Shown here piece by piece: positions 1 through 5,528 of a DNA stretch of 10,311 nucleotides (the stretch's first letter is position 1; each line of letters begins with the position of its first letter). The notes under the pieces were generated by a model that did no database searches, was not told the origin of the DNA, and was given only the letters and a program-made list of their open reading frames with translations. The DNA is taken from contig NZ_DATJCA010000056.1 of the NCBI RefSeq assembly GCF_035515035.1, positions 1 through 10,311 on the forward strand, given 5' to 3'. Origin of the DNA: Gelidibacter sp035515035. GTDB lineage: Bacteria > Bacteroidota > Bacteroidia > Flavobacteriales > Flavobacteriaceae. The position numbers and the translations under genes were made by a program.

Positions 1-246
1 GTCAGGTGTTACCAATGCAAGAACCTTCATGTCCTTTCCTGTTCCGTGAGGTAAAGAAACCACACCTCTTACCATTTGATTTGCTTTACGAGGATCCACT
101 CCAAGTCTTACAGCGATATCCACTGAAGCGTCAAATTTAGTATAGGAAATTTCTTTAATTAAAGTTGTAGCCTCTTCAAGAGTATAAAGTTTGGTTTTAT
201 CAACTTTGGCTCTTGCCTCTTTTTGCTTTTTAGTTATTCTTGCCAT
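1..246 (-). CDS. rplA: 50S ribosomal protein L1 (uL1), N-terminal part, cut by window edge
   Basis: The first 82 codons are visible; the gene runs off the left edge. The reading begins MARITKKQKEARAKVDKTK, a typical basic L1 N-terminus, and ends in PHGTGKDMKVLAL, matching the conserved 'LPHGTGK-x-x-x-V' stretch of L1 proteins. L1 binds 23S rRNA at the mobile L1 stalk and helps release deacylated tRNA from the E site; in many bacteria it also represses its own L11-L1 mRNA. The ATG lies only 11 bp downstream of the rplK stop, so the two are certainly cotranscribed. There is no Shine-Dalgarno sequence, only an A/T-rich leader, as for most neighbours. I looked for an L1-binding leader mimic upstream of rplK and could not identify one with confidence. 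Confidence 0.97.
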   Translation of the reverse strand, partial: MARITKKQKEARAKVDKTKLYTLEEATTLIKEISYTKFDASVDIAVRLGVDPRKANQMVRGVVSLPHGTGKDMKVLALVTPD

Positions 247-257
247 TTCAAAAATTT

Positions 258-695
258 TTAATTAGGTTTTTTACCAGTTACAGTAATACCCATTGATCTT
301 GCTGTCCCGGCAACCATGTCTATAGCTTTTGCTTCTGTAAATGCATTTAAATCCTGCATTTTATCTTCTGCAATTGCTTTAACTTGATCCCAGGTTACTT
401 TTGCTACCTTCTTTCTGTTCGGTTCTCCAGATCCTTTTTTTACTTTGGCCGCTTCCATTAACTGTACTGCAGCTGGTGGAGTCTTAATTACGAAATCAAA
501 CGATTTATCCTTGAACACAGAAATAACAACCGGCAATACTTTACCAGCCTTATCTTGAGTTCTAGCATTAAATTGCTTACAGAATTCCATGATATTAACT
601 CCAGCAGCTCCTAAAGCGGGTCCTACCGGTGGCGATGGATTCGCTGCACCTCCCCGAACTTGTAGCTTAACTACTTTACTTAATTCTTTTGCCAT
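258..695 (-). CDS. rplK: 50S ribosomal protein L11 (uL11)
   Basis: This 145-residue protein is full length for L11 (usually 141-145). The N-terminal domain has the proline-rich segment around residues 20-29 (NPSPPVGPALG) that includes the two prolines known in other bacteria as thiostrepton-contact positions. The C-terminal RNA-binding domain (about 75-141) contains KKGSGEPNRKKV and the terminal AGTARSMGI segment. L11 sits at the base of the ribosomal stalk, contacts the GTPase-associated 23S rRNA and is needed for RelA activation and factor-dependent steps. It follows nusG after 67 bp and precedes rplA by 11 bp, the standard nusG-rplK-rplA order. The start is supported by the AAAAATTAAAAAATG context and by alignment of MAKELSKVVKLQ with the family start. 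Confidence 0.98.
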   Translation of the reverse strand: MAKELSKVVKLQVRGGAANPSPPVGPALGAAGVNIMEFCKQFNARTQDKAGKVLPVVISVFKDKSFDFVIKTPPAAVQLMEAAKVKKGSGEPNRKKVAKVTWDQVKAIAEDKMQDLNAFTEAKAIDMVAGTARSMGITVTGKKPN

Positions 696-762
696 TTTTT
701 AATTTTTAGTGCACATCTTTTCATTGGAAGCCAAAAGACATACGATCTATTTGTAACAATTA

Positions 763-1320
763 TTAAACTTTTTCAACTTGCATATAACTTAATTCCAATG
801 GTGTCTTTCTTCCGAAAATTTTCACCATCACTTCAAGTTTACGCTTTTCTTCATTTATTTTTTCGATAGTTCCATCAAATCCATTGAACGGACCATCAAT
901 TACCTTGACGGTTTCTCCAATGGTGAAAGGAATTGCTGCGTTAGCATCTGCATCAACGGTAAGCTCATCCACCTTACCTAACATTCTGTTTACTTCAGAT
1001 TGTCTTAATGGCACAGGATCACCACCTTTTGTCTCTCCTAAAAATCCAATTACGTTGGTAATCGATTTAATGATATGAGGAATCTCACCACTTAAATTGG
1101 CTTGAATCATGATGTAACCAGGGAAATAAACTTTCTCTTTGCTTATTTTTTTCCCGTTACGTATTTGTATTACTTTTTCAGTAGGCACCAAAACTTGATC
1201 TACATAATCTCCAAGACCCAAACGGGCAATTTCGTTATCGATATAGGTTTTGATTTTGTTTTCTTGACCACTTACGGCCCTTACAACATACCACTTTTTA
1301 TTTCCACTAGTTTCAGACAT
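763..1320 (-). CDS. nusG: Transcription termination/antitermination factor NusG
   Basis: This 185-residue protein has the two NusG domains. The NGN domain (about residues 8-120) starts with KKWYVVRAVSGQENK and binds the RNA polymerase clamp. The KOW domain (about 131-185) contains GETVKVIDGPFNGFDGTIEKI and ends IFGRKTPLELSYMQVEKV, and contacts either Rho or ribosomal protein S10. NusG suppresses pausing and links transcription to translation. It lies 14 bp downstream of secE and is clearly in the same transcript; secE-nusG-rplK-rplA is one of the most conserved bacterial gene strings. Length and domain order are normal, with no insertion between NGN and KOW. The initiating ATG is preceded by AAATAAAGA, A-rich and without a Shine-Dalgarno motif. 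Confidence 0.98.
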   Translation of the reverse strand: MSETSGNKKWYVVRAVSGQENKIKTYIDNEIARLGLGDYVDQVLVPTEKVIQIRNGKKISKEKVYFPGYIMIQANLSGEIPHIIKSITNVIGFLGETKGGDPVPLRQSEVNRMLGKVDELTVDADANAAIPFTIGETVKVIDGPFNGFDGTIEKINEEKRKLEVMVKIFGRKTPLELSYMQVEKV

Positions 1321-1334
1321 TCTTTATTTGTATT

Positions 1335-1529
1335 TTACTTGATCCAGTCGAAATAAGCTTCGATAACTCCACTAAAAACTGTATCAACGCCCCAAATTGC
1401 CAAAGCAAATATGATTGAGAAAACAGCTACTACTATGGTTAAACGTTGCGCTTCAGCCATTGTTGGCCAAGTCACATTGTTCTTTAATTCACCAAATGAT
1501 TCTGAAATATAATTTACAAATCCTGCCAT
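1335..1529 (-). CDS. secE: Preprotein translocase subunit SecE
   Basis: This is a small 64-residue protein of the short, single-span SecE type found in most bacteria outside the Proteobacteria. The cytoplasmic amphipathic helix (about residues 1-18) leads into the conserved VTWP motif (19-22), and one membrane span follows (about 30-48). SecE clamps the two halves of SecY in the inner-membrane protein-export channel. The gene follows tRNA-Trp by 88 bp and precedes nusG by 14 bp, the usual location in Bacteria. The ATG at 1529 is the only start giving the family-typical N-terminus. I see no good promoter between tRNA-Trp and secE (the best -7-like string, TTAATTTG, has one mismatch and no -33 partner), so the gene is probably read from the tuf/tRNA unit. 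Confidence 0.95.
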   Translation of the reverse strand: MAGFVNYISESFGELKNNVTWPTMAEAQRLTIVVAVFSIIFALAIWGVDTVFSGVIEAYFDWIK

Positions 1530-1617
1530 TACAGTTGTGTTTATTTTAAAATGAGAGCTTCAATTCTCTATTAACTTCATCTAAACCATTTCAAATTAAA
1601 TGCTTTAAATTGCTCTG

Positions 1618-1690
1618 CACGGGTTGGGAGACTCGAACTCACGACACCTGGTTTTGGAGACCAGTGCTCTACCAACTGAGCTAAACCCGT
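1618..1690 (-). tRNA. tRNA-Trp (anticodon CCA)
   Basis: The 73-nt cloverleaf reads ACGGGTT / TA / D arm GCTC-AGTTGGTA-GAGC / anticodon arm CTGGT-CTCCAAA-ACCAG / T arm with TTCGAGT loop / AACCCGT, with discriminator G73 as expected for Trp. The CCA tail is not encoded (GCAG follows). One T-stem position is a U:C mismatch (GTGAG against CTCCC). It lies between tuf and secE, so it joins the translation operon. Confidence 0.97.
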
Positions 1691-1736
1691 ATTATAAAAA
1701 GAAAATAATGATGAACATCGTTTTCTTTTTTATAAT
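1691..1736 (-). repeat. Long A/U-rich inverted repeat directly 5' of tRNA-Trp
   Basis: The arms 1691-1705 and 1721-1736 are complementary with a single unpaired base. The centre holds a second small palindrome, GATG-AA-CATC (1710-1719). In the minus-strand transcript the outer hairpin abuts the first base of tRNA-Trp, and its 3' arm is U-rich. It may be a weak second terminator behind tuf or a hairpin that presents the tRNA 5' end for processing; the sequence alone does not decide. Confidence 0.5.
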
Positions 1737-1748
1737 TTTCACTAATCA

Positions 1749-1779
1749 GCTCAATTGCTGAGCCCACGTTTTAAGCGTG
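1749..1779. repeat. Two small adjacent palindromes in the tuf/tRNA-Trp spacer
   Basis: GCTCA-N5-TGAGC (1749-1763) is followed at once by CACG-N7-CGTG (1765-1779). The second has the CGTGACA right flank also seen in the palindrome cluster between tRNA-Gly and tRNA-Thr (3295-3358). Both lie between tuf and tRNA-Trp, and neither is followed by a U run, so they are not terminators. Confidence 0.35.
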
Positions 1780-1796
1780 ACAGATAAATATAAATC

Positions 1797-1824
1797 AAGG
1801 CATCCTGAAAAATCAAGACGCCTT
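1797..1824 (-). terminator. Probable tuf terminator or attenuating hairpin
   Basis: The arms 1797-1808 and 1813-1824 form a 12-bp stem on the minus-strand transcript, including two G:U pairs, closed by a UUUU loop. The hairpin begins 20 nt after the tuf stop codon. The tract after the stem (GATTTATATTTA) is U-rich but not a clean U run, so partial termination is more likely than full. That fits tuf being made in excess over the downstream secE-nusG-rpl genes. Confidence 0.55.
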
Positions 1825-1844
1825 AATAAATATTTAAATTATAA

Positions 1845-3032
1845 TTAGTCTAAGATTTCAGTTACCTGACCTGCACCTACAGTACGTCCACCTTCACGGA
1901 TCGCGAAACGTAAACCTACAGTCATTGCAATTGATTGGATCAACTCAACGTGGATTGTAAGGTTATCTCCAGGCATTACCATTTCAACACCTTCTGGCAA
2001 CGTGATCGTTCCAGTTACGTCAGTTGTACGTACGTAGAACTGAGGACGGTAGTTATTATGGAATGGCGTATGACGTCCACCTTCTTCTTTTTTCAAGATA
2101 TAAACCTCAGCTTTAAATTTAGCGTGTGGCTTAACAGAACCTGGCTTAACAATAACCATACCTCTTGAGATTTGAGACTTCTCAATACCTCTCAATAAGA
2201 TTCCTGCGTTATCTCCAGCTTCACCTCTATCAAGAATTTGACGGAACATTTCAATACCAGTTACAGTAGAAGTTAATTTCTCTGCACCCATCCCGATGAT
2301 TTCAACTGGATCTCCAGTTTTAGCAATACCAGTTTCGATACGACCTGTTGCAACAGTTCCACGACCTGTAATAGAGAACACATCTTCAATAGGCATCAAG
2401 AAAGGCTTGTCAACTTCTCTAGTTGGCTCCTCAATCCAGTTGTCAACAGCTTCCATCAATTCCAACAATTTATCAACCCACTCTTTCTCACCGTTAAGTG
2501 CTCCTAAAGCAGATCCTTGAATAACTGGACCATTATCACCATCATACTGATAGAAAGATAATAGGTCACGTACTTCCATTTCTACTAACTCTAATAATTC
2601 AGGATCGTCAACTAAGTCAACTTTATTCATGAATACAACAATTCTAGGAATACCAACTTGGCGTCCTAAAAGGATATGTTCACGTGTTTGAGGCATAGGA
2701 CCATCTGTTGCAGCAACCACAAGGATAGCGCCGTCCATCTGAGCAGCACCAGTAACCATGTTCTTTACGTAATCCGCGTGACCTGGACAGTCAACGTGAG
2801 CGTAATGACGATTTGCTGTTGCATATTCTACGTGTGATGTATTAATTGTAATACCTCTTTCTTTTTCTTCTGGAGCGTTATCAATTTGATCAAATGATCT
2901 TGCTTCTGAAAAACCTGCATCAGCTAATACTTTAGTAATAGCTGCTGTCGTAGTTGTTTTACCGTGATCCACGTGTCCAATAGTACCTATATTAAGGTGT
3001 GGTTTTGAACGATCGAAAGTTGCCTTTGCCAT
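1845..3032 (-). CDS. tuf: Translation elongation factor Tu
   Basis: EF-Tu carries aminoacyl-tRNA to the ribosomal A site as a GTP complex. The 395 residues are normal family length. GTPase motifs are intact: P-loop G19-HVDHGKT26, the switch I segment ERGITI (58-63), DCPGH (81-85) with the catalytic histidine H85, NKVD (136-139) for guanine recognition and SAL (174-176). Domains 2 and 3 follow (about 205-300 and 301-395), ending in VGAGQVTEILD. The gene follows tRNA-Thr(GGU) by 65 bp, as in E. coli tufB, and is followed by a hairpin at 1797-1824. No Shine-Dalgarno is present; the leader AATTAAACATG is A-rich. The gene appears to share the promoter at 4100-4128, although a weak -7-like string (AATTTTTG) in the 65-bp leader could add local initiation. 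Confidence 0.99.
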   Translation of the reverse strand: MAKATFDRSKPHLNIGTIGHVDHGKTTTTAAITKVLADAGFSEARSFDQIDNAPEEKERGITINTSHVEYATANRHYAHVDCPGHADYVKNMVTGAAQMDGAILVVAATDGPMPQTREHILLGRQVGIPRIVVFMNKVDLVDDPELLELVEMEVRDLLSFYQYDGDNGPVIQGSALGALNGEKEWVDKLLELMEAVDNWIEEPTREVDKPFLMPIEDVFSITGRGTVATGRIETGIAKTGDPVEIIGMGAEKLTSTVTGIEMFRQILDRGEAGDNAGILLRGIEKSQISRGMVIVKPGSVKPHAKFKAEVYILKKEEGGRHTPFHNNYRPQFYVRTTDVTGTITLPEGVEMVMPGDNLTIHVELIQSIAMTVGLRFAIREGGRTVGAGQVTEILD

Positions 3033-3097
3033 GTTTAATTTATTTTAATCTTAATTTATATTAGTGTTCAAAAATTTAATTTTGCTTATTTAAAAAG

Positions 3098-3169
3098 AGC
3101 CAATGACGAGAATTGAACTCGTGACCTCTTCCTTACCAAGGAAGCGCTCTACCCCTGAGCTACACCGGC
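3098..3169 (-). tRNA. tRNA-Thr (anticodon GGU)
   Basis: The 72-nt cloverleaf has acceptor GCCGGTG pairing with CATTGGC (two G:U pairs), a short D loop (GCTC-AGGGGTA-GAGC), anticodon arm CTTCC-TTGGTAA-GGAAG and T arm ACGAG-TTCAATT-CTCGT, with discriminator U73. No CCA is encoded. It is directly upstream of tuf, matching E. coli thrT in position and anticodon. Confidence 0.97.
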
Positions 3170-3198
3170 GATTGAGTTTGGTGGTTTCAGGTTCCGAA

Positions 3199-3234
3199 TT
3201 TCAAGTTCAAAAAGTTGCAACAAGAAACTTGAAA
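3199..3234. repeat. Inverted repeat in the tRNA-Gly/tRNA-Thr spacer
   Basis: TTTCAAGTT (3199-3207) and AACTTGAAA (3226-3234) are perfect 9-bp arms around an 18-nt loop. It lies 30-65 bp upstream of mature tRNA-Thr(GGU) in the transcript and has no U run after it. It may fold in the precursor as a processing or spacer hairpin. Confidence 0.45.
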
Positions 3235-3278
3235 CGTATCCAGAATAGCCAATCATATATTTAATATGCTAAAATCTA

Positions 3279-3373
3279 CTCTTCGAGAGGGCTGGTCACG
3301 CATTGCGACGTGACAACATTTCACTCTTTTGAGTGAGAAATCACACTTTTAGACGTGACGACACTCACTCTTT
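3279..3373. repeat. Cluster of short palindromes between tRNA-Gly and tRNA-Thr(GGU)
   Basis: Successive small dyads are packed together: CTCT-TCG-AGAG (3279-3289), GTCACG-N8-CGTGAC (3295-3314), TCACTC-TTTT-GAGTGA (3321-3336), TCAC-N10-GTGA (3341-3358), and a CTC-TTT-GAG core just before the tRNA-Gly 3' end (about 3368-3376). Two have almost the same right flank, GACGTGACRACA. They make up much of the 205-bp spacer. No coding potential or promoter motif was found in the spacer. Confidence 0.55.
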
Positions 3374-3374
3374 G

Positions 3375-3447
3375 AGCGGGAGACCGGGTTCGAACCGGCG
3401 ACATTCAGCTTGGAAGGCTGACGCTCTACCAACTGAGCTACTCCCGC
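3375..3447 (-). tRNA. tRNA-Gly (anticodon UCC)
   Basis: The 73-nt cloverleaf has acceptor GCGGGAG/CTCCCGC, D arm GCTC-AGTTGGTA-GAGC, anticodon arm TCAGC-CTTCCAA-GCTGA and T arm GCCGG-TTCGAAC-CCGGT. The discriminator U73 is typical for Gly. No CCA is encoded. It corresponds in position and anticodon to E. coli glyT. Confidence 0.97.
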
Positions 3448-3538
3448 AATTTTTATGGAAATCCTAAACAGGGATTCCAAAATTCCAATATTCAATGAAC
3501 GTTTTCAAACTTTAGCTTAATAGACTTTAGTTTTAGAC

Positions 3539-3554
3539 TCCTGCCTTCGCAGGA
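3539..3554. repeat. Hairpin of the TTCCTGC-N4-GCAGGAA type
   Basis: TCCTGC (3539-3544), loop CTTC and GCAGGA (3549-3554) form a perfect 6-bp stem with the flanking AT retained on the right side. It is a shortened copy of the hairpins at 3951-3970 and 5481-5500. It lies 8 bp before the first 83-bp direct repeat. Confidence 0.6.
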
Positions 3555-3561
3555 ATGTGCC

Positions 3562-3644
3562 TGGATTACCTCCCTTCGGTCGGTGATCCGTAAGGGTGAC
3601 CCCTTACTAAAACTTTTAAAACGCAGTTTTACAAAAGCGAGCTT
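3562..3644. repeat. 83-bp direct repeat, copy 1 (tRNA-Tyr/tRNA-Gly spacer)
   Basis: This 83-bp unit is identical, base for base, to 3666-3748, with 21 bp between them. It contains three potential hairpins: GGATTACC-N11-GGTGATCC (3563-3589, one G:U-type pair), GTAAGGG-TGAC-CCCTTAC (3590-3607, perfect) and CTTTTAAAAC-GCA-GTTTTACAAAAG (3613-3637, with a bulge). CCCTTCGG (3572-3579) can instead pair with CCG-T-AAGGG (3588-3596), so two mutually exclusive folds are possible. No reading frame or tRNA-like fold was found in it. Confidence 0.9.
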
Positions 3645-3665
3645 AAAAGATTTTTCTCATTATTT

Positions 3666-3748
3666 TGGATTACCTCCCTTCGGTCGGTGATCCGTAAGGG
3701 TGACCCCTTACTAAAACTTTTAAAACGCAGTTTTACAAAAGCGAGCTT
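3666..3748. repeat. 83-bp direct repeat, copy 2 (tRNA-Tyr/tRNA-Gly spacer)
   Basis: This is the perfect second copy of 3562-3644. Its right end runs into a longer palindrome, CAAAAGC-GA-GCTTTTG (3736-3751), of which copy 1 keeps only the inner part. The full element may therefore end near 3751, with copy 1 shorter. The two copies plus the hairpin at 3539-3554 account for most of the 328-bp spacer between tRNA-Tyr and tRNA-Gly. Confidence 0.9.
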
Positions 3749-3775
3749 TTGACACCTGCTTATTTAAAAGTTTTG

Positions 3776-3857
<82 letters not shown>

Positions 3858-3950
3858 AAACAATTTAAAACTCAAATTCTAAAAATTCTCATCTCAAACT
3901 TCACTTTCAATCTTATAAAGAACAATTTCTCAAAATCCAATTACTTTGAG

Positions 3951-3970
3951 ATTCCTGCTTCTGCAGGAAT
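3951..3970. repeat. Hairpin ATTCCTGC-TTCT-GCAGGAAT in the tRNA-Thr/tRNA-Tyr spacer
   Basis: A perfect 8-bp stem with a 4-nt loop starts two bases beyond the tRNA-Thr(UGU) CCA end in the transcript. The stem is identical to that of the rpsU terminator at 5481-5500. Here no U run follows on the minus strand (CTCAAAGTAATT), so it should not terminate. It could protect or mark the 3' end of the tRNA precursor, or simply be a dispersed repeat copy. Confidence 0.75.
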
Positions 3971-3974
3971 TTGG

Positions 3975-4048
3975 AGCCGATAGAGGGACTCGAACCCACG
4001 ACCTGCTGATTACAAATCAGCTGCTCTAGCCAGCTGAGCTACATCGGC
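3975..4048 (-). tRNA. tRNA-Thr (anticodon UGU)
   Basis: The 74-nt cloverleaf has acceptor GCCGATG/TATCGGC, D arm GCTC-AGCTGGCTA-GAGC, anticodon arm GCTGA-TTTGTAA-TCAGC and T arm GTGGG-TTCGAGT-CCCTC with discriminator U73. Unlike the other four tRNAs here, CCA follows in the genome (minus strand of 3972-3974), perhaps by chance. It is the first gene after the promoter at 4100-4128 and corresponds to E. coli thrU. Confidence 0.97.
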
Positions 4049-4071
4049 TTTTTATGAACTTTTCCTTCAAT

Positions 4072-4097
4072 AAAAAAGCCCGCTATTTCTAACGGAC
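4072..4097 (-). terminator. Terminator of the xerC-hpf unit, overlapping the tRNA-tuf start site
   Basis: On the minus strand GTCCGTT (4097-4091), loop AGAAAT and AGCGGGC (4084-4078) form a 7-bp stem with two G:U pairs, followed at once by six U residues (4077-4072). It lies 53 bp after the hpf stop codon and is a good intrinsic terminator. The -7 box of the next promoter ends 3 bp before the hairpin, so transcripts from that promoter would begin within it. Confidence 0.75.
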
Positions 4098-4099
4098 TG

Positions 4100-4128
4100 C
4101 AAATGTAGAGATTTATTTTTTTATTCAA
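4100..4128 (-). promoter_or_regulatory. Bacteroidota-type promoter for the tRNA-tuf operon
   Basis: The minus strand reads TTG (4128-4126), an 18-nt A/T-rich spacer and TACATTTG (4107-4100), which fits the TAnnTTTG -7 consensus of the main Bacteroidota sigma factor. It is the only strong match upstream of the first tRNA. The expected start site is around 4093-4096, leaving roughly 45 nt of leader before tRNA-Thr(UGU). Confidence 0.7.
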
Positions 4129-4150
4129 AACATTTTATGAGAAATTTTTA

Positions 4151-4453
4151 TCAAATATGTGATCTTAATTTCTCTTTTCGTCTTTTCAACTGTCTTTCAA
4201 GGGAAGAAACCGCCATATCTACCCCTTCTTCAAATGTTTTACATTGTTTCTTCACCACAAAACTATCACCGGGAACGCTCACTCTGGCTTCAAATATTTT
4301 ATTTTCCTTATCACTTGTGTTTTCGACTTTAAGATAGACATCTGATTGGATGACTTTATCATAAAATAAATCCAACTTATCCATTCTTTTCTGAATGAAG
4401 TCGATTAACTTCTTGTCTGCTGTAAAGTTAACTGATTGCGTGTTTACTTTCAT
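4151..4453 (-). CDS. hpf: Ribosome hibernation-promoting factor, short HPF/RaiA family
   Basis: The 100-residue protein matches the S30AE/HPF-RaiA family: N-terminal MKVNTQSVNFTADKKLIDFI, the central VYLKVENTSDKENKIFEARV, then SFVVKKQCKTFEEGVDMAV and a basic C-terminal helix (LERQLKRRKEKLR). It is the short form, with no C-terminal dimerisation domain as in long HPF, so any 100S formation would need another factor; YfiA-like inactivation of 70S is the alternative. HPF binds the 30S subunit near the mRNA and tRNA channel in stationary phase. It follows xerC by 68 bp; that gap has an inverted repeat GCATAA-N13-TTATGC (4480-4504) without a U run. The unit ends at the terminator 4072-4097. Its place next to the tRNA-tuf operon and rpsU fits a translation-control role. 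Confidence 0.93.
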   Translation of the reverse strand: MKVNTQSVNFTADKKLIDFIQKRMDKLDLFYDKVIQSDVYLKVENTSDKENKIFEARVSVPGDSFVVKKQCKTFEEGVDMAVSSLERQLKRRKEKLRSHI

Positions 4454-4521
4454 GTGTTCGATTTTTTAATAAATTAAGAGCATAAAACCATTAAAGTGTT
4501 ATGCTTTCATTTGGTTAGACA

Positions 4522-5433
4522 CTAGTTATTATTTTTACTTCTCGGATGCGCATTGGCATACACTTTTTTTAATTCAGCAATACTATTATGGGTATAAACT
4601 TGGGTCGCCGCTAAGCTTGAATGGCCCAACAATTCTTTAACGGCATTTAAATCAGCTCCTTGATTAAGTAAGTGTGTTGCAAAAGAATGCCTCAATATAT
4701 GCGGACTCTTTTTTACTTTGCTAGAAGCCATACTAAAATACTCATTAATAACTCTGTAAACAAGCGTTTCATATATTTTTAAACCTTTTTTAGTTAAAAA
4801 CAAATATTCACTGTCTTCAATAATTTCTAATTCATTTCTTAGCTGTATATACTTATTTGCAGTCAATACGACACTATCTATTAACGGAACAAAACGCTCT
4901 TTATTTCTCTTGCCCAGAACCTTTAACGTTCTGTTGGATAAATCCAAATCTTTTAGATTGATTTGAATAAGCTCTATGCGCCTAATTCCCGTTGCATAAA
5001 AAAGCTCCACGATAAGCCGATTTCTCAACCCCTCAAAGTCAGTTTCCAATTCTAAAATTTGGATAACTTCATCCATTTCGTTTTGCGAAAATGGGATCTG
5101 TACCTTCTTGGTGGTTTTTAAAGCTTTGTGTTTGGATAAAGGGTTCGCTTCAATTGCTTCTGTTTTCATCAGAAATTTAAAATAAGAGTTGAGGGATGAC
5201 ACCTTGCGATTGATACTTCTATTAGAAATGTCGAGTTTGACCAAAGAAACAATCCAACTTCTTATTTGCGAGTAATTCACATCTTGAATGGTGGAGGAGT
5301 CATATTCATCACCAACATACCTTGAAAATGCTCCAAGATCTGTGAGATAAGCCTTGACCGTCAGTTCAGAATAATTTTTTTCGTGCAGTAGGTAGTCAGA
5401 AAAAGATGAGAATTGAGAAATTACTTCAGGCAT
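4522..5433 (-). CDS. xerC: Tyrosine recombinase XerC-like
   Basis: This 303-residue site-specific recombinase has an N-terminal SAM-like core-binding domain (about 5-90, including YSELTVKAYLTDLGAFSRY) and a C-terminal catalytic domain (about 110-295). Catalytic residues are all present: R151 in ATGIRRIEL, K175 in LGKRNKER, H245 and R248 in HILRH, H271 in LLGHSSL and the nucleophile Y280. The length and lack of extra domains fit the chromosome-dimer-resolving XerC/XerD group rather than a phage integrase, and no phage genes or clear attachment sites flank it. Assignment to XerC rather than XerD is from general similarity and is less sure. It sits just behind the rpsU terminator and ahead of hpf, so it needs terminator read-through or its own promoter (see 5441-5476). 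Confidence 0.92.
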   Translation of the reverse strand: MPEVISQFSSFSDYLLHEKNYSELTVKAYLTDLGAFSRYVGDEYDSSTIQDVNYSQIRSWIVSLVKLDISNRSINRKVSSLNSYFKFLMKTEAIEANPLSKHKALKTTKKVQIPFSQNEMDEVIQILELETDFEGLRNRLIVELFYATGIRRIELIQINLKDLDLSNRTLKVLGKRNKERFVPLIDSVVLTANKYIQLRNELEIIEDSEYLFLTKKGLKIYETLVYRVINEYFSMASSKVKKSPHILRHSFATHLLNQGADLNAVKELLGHSSLAATQVYTHNSIAELKKVYANAHPRSKNNN

Positions 5434-5440
5434 TAAGGAG

Positions 5441-5476
5441 CAAATTTAGGATTTGGTTCATTAAATATAAGACAAA
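5441..5476 (-). promoter_or_regulatory. Possible xerC promoter giving a nearly leaderless mRNA
   Basis: The minus strand has TTTG (5476-5473) and a perfect TAAATTTG -7 match (5448-5441). The 24-nt spacer is longer than usual. The -7 box ends only 7 nt before the xerC ATG, so a start site at normal distance would give a leader of a few bases at most. The -33 element overlaps the U tract of the rpsU terminator. It could be a chance match. Confidence 0.35.
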
Positions 5477-5500
5477 AAAAATTCCTGCGGTTGCAGGAAT
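5474..5500 (-). terminator. Intrinsic terminator of rpsU
   Basis: On the minus strand ATTCCTGC-AACC-GCAGGAAT (5500-5481) is a perfect 8-bp stem with a 4-nt loop, followed directly by seven U residues (5480-5474). It is 28 bp after the rpsU stop. The stem is identical to that of the hairpin at 3951-3970, which lacks the U run. Confidence 0.88.
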
Positions 5501-5528
5501 CTCTTTTTATTTGATTTCAAAATTACAA

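Noticed and set aside
884..1356. Plus-strand open frames across nusG and its upstream region
   Set aside because: They lie antisense to nusG, encode low-complexity sequence with no family resemblance, and have no start signals.
1530..1617. Promoter for secE between tRNA-Trp and secE
   Set aside because: The best string, TTAATTTG, misses the conserved A and has no TTG at the right distance.
1935..2520. Plus-strand open frames antisense to tuf
   Set aside because: They are by-products of the strongly biased tuf codons; their products resemble no family.
3562..3748. CRISPR-like pair of direct repeats
   Set aside because: There are only two units of 83 bp, a 21-bp A/T-rich gap, no further spacers and no cas genes nearby.
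4137..4337. Plus-strand open frame over the hpf 3' half
   Set aside because: It is antisense to a well-supported gene, with no promoter or conserved product.
4480..4504. Inverted repeat GCATAA-N13-TTATGC between xerC and hpf as a terminator
   Set aside because: It has no U run and a large loop, and hpf lies immediately downstream in the same direction.
3975..5433. Integrative element: tyrosine recombinase near tRNA genes
   Set aside because: The recombinase has the size and setting of a housekeeping Xer protein. No duplicated tRNA 3' end, excisionase or cargo genes are present.
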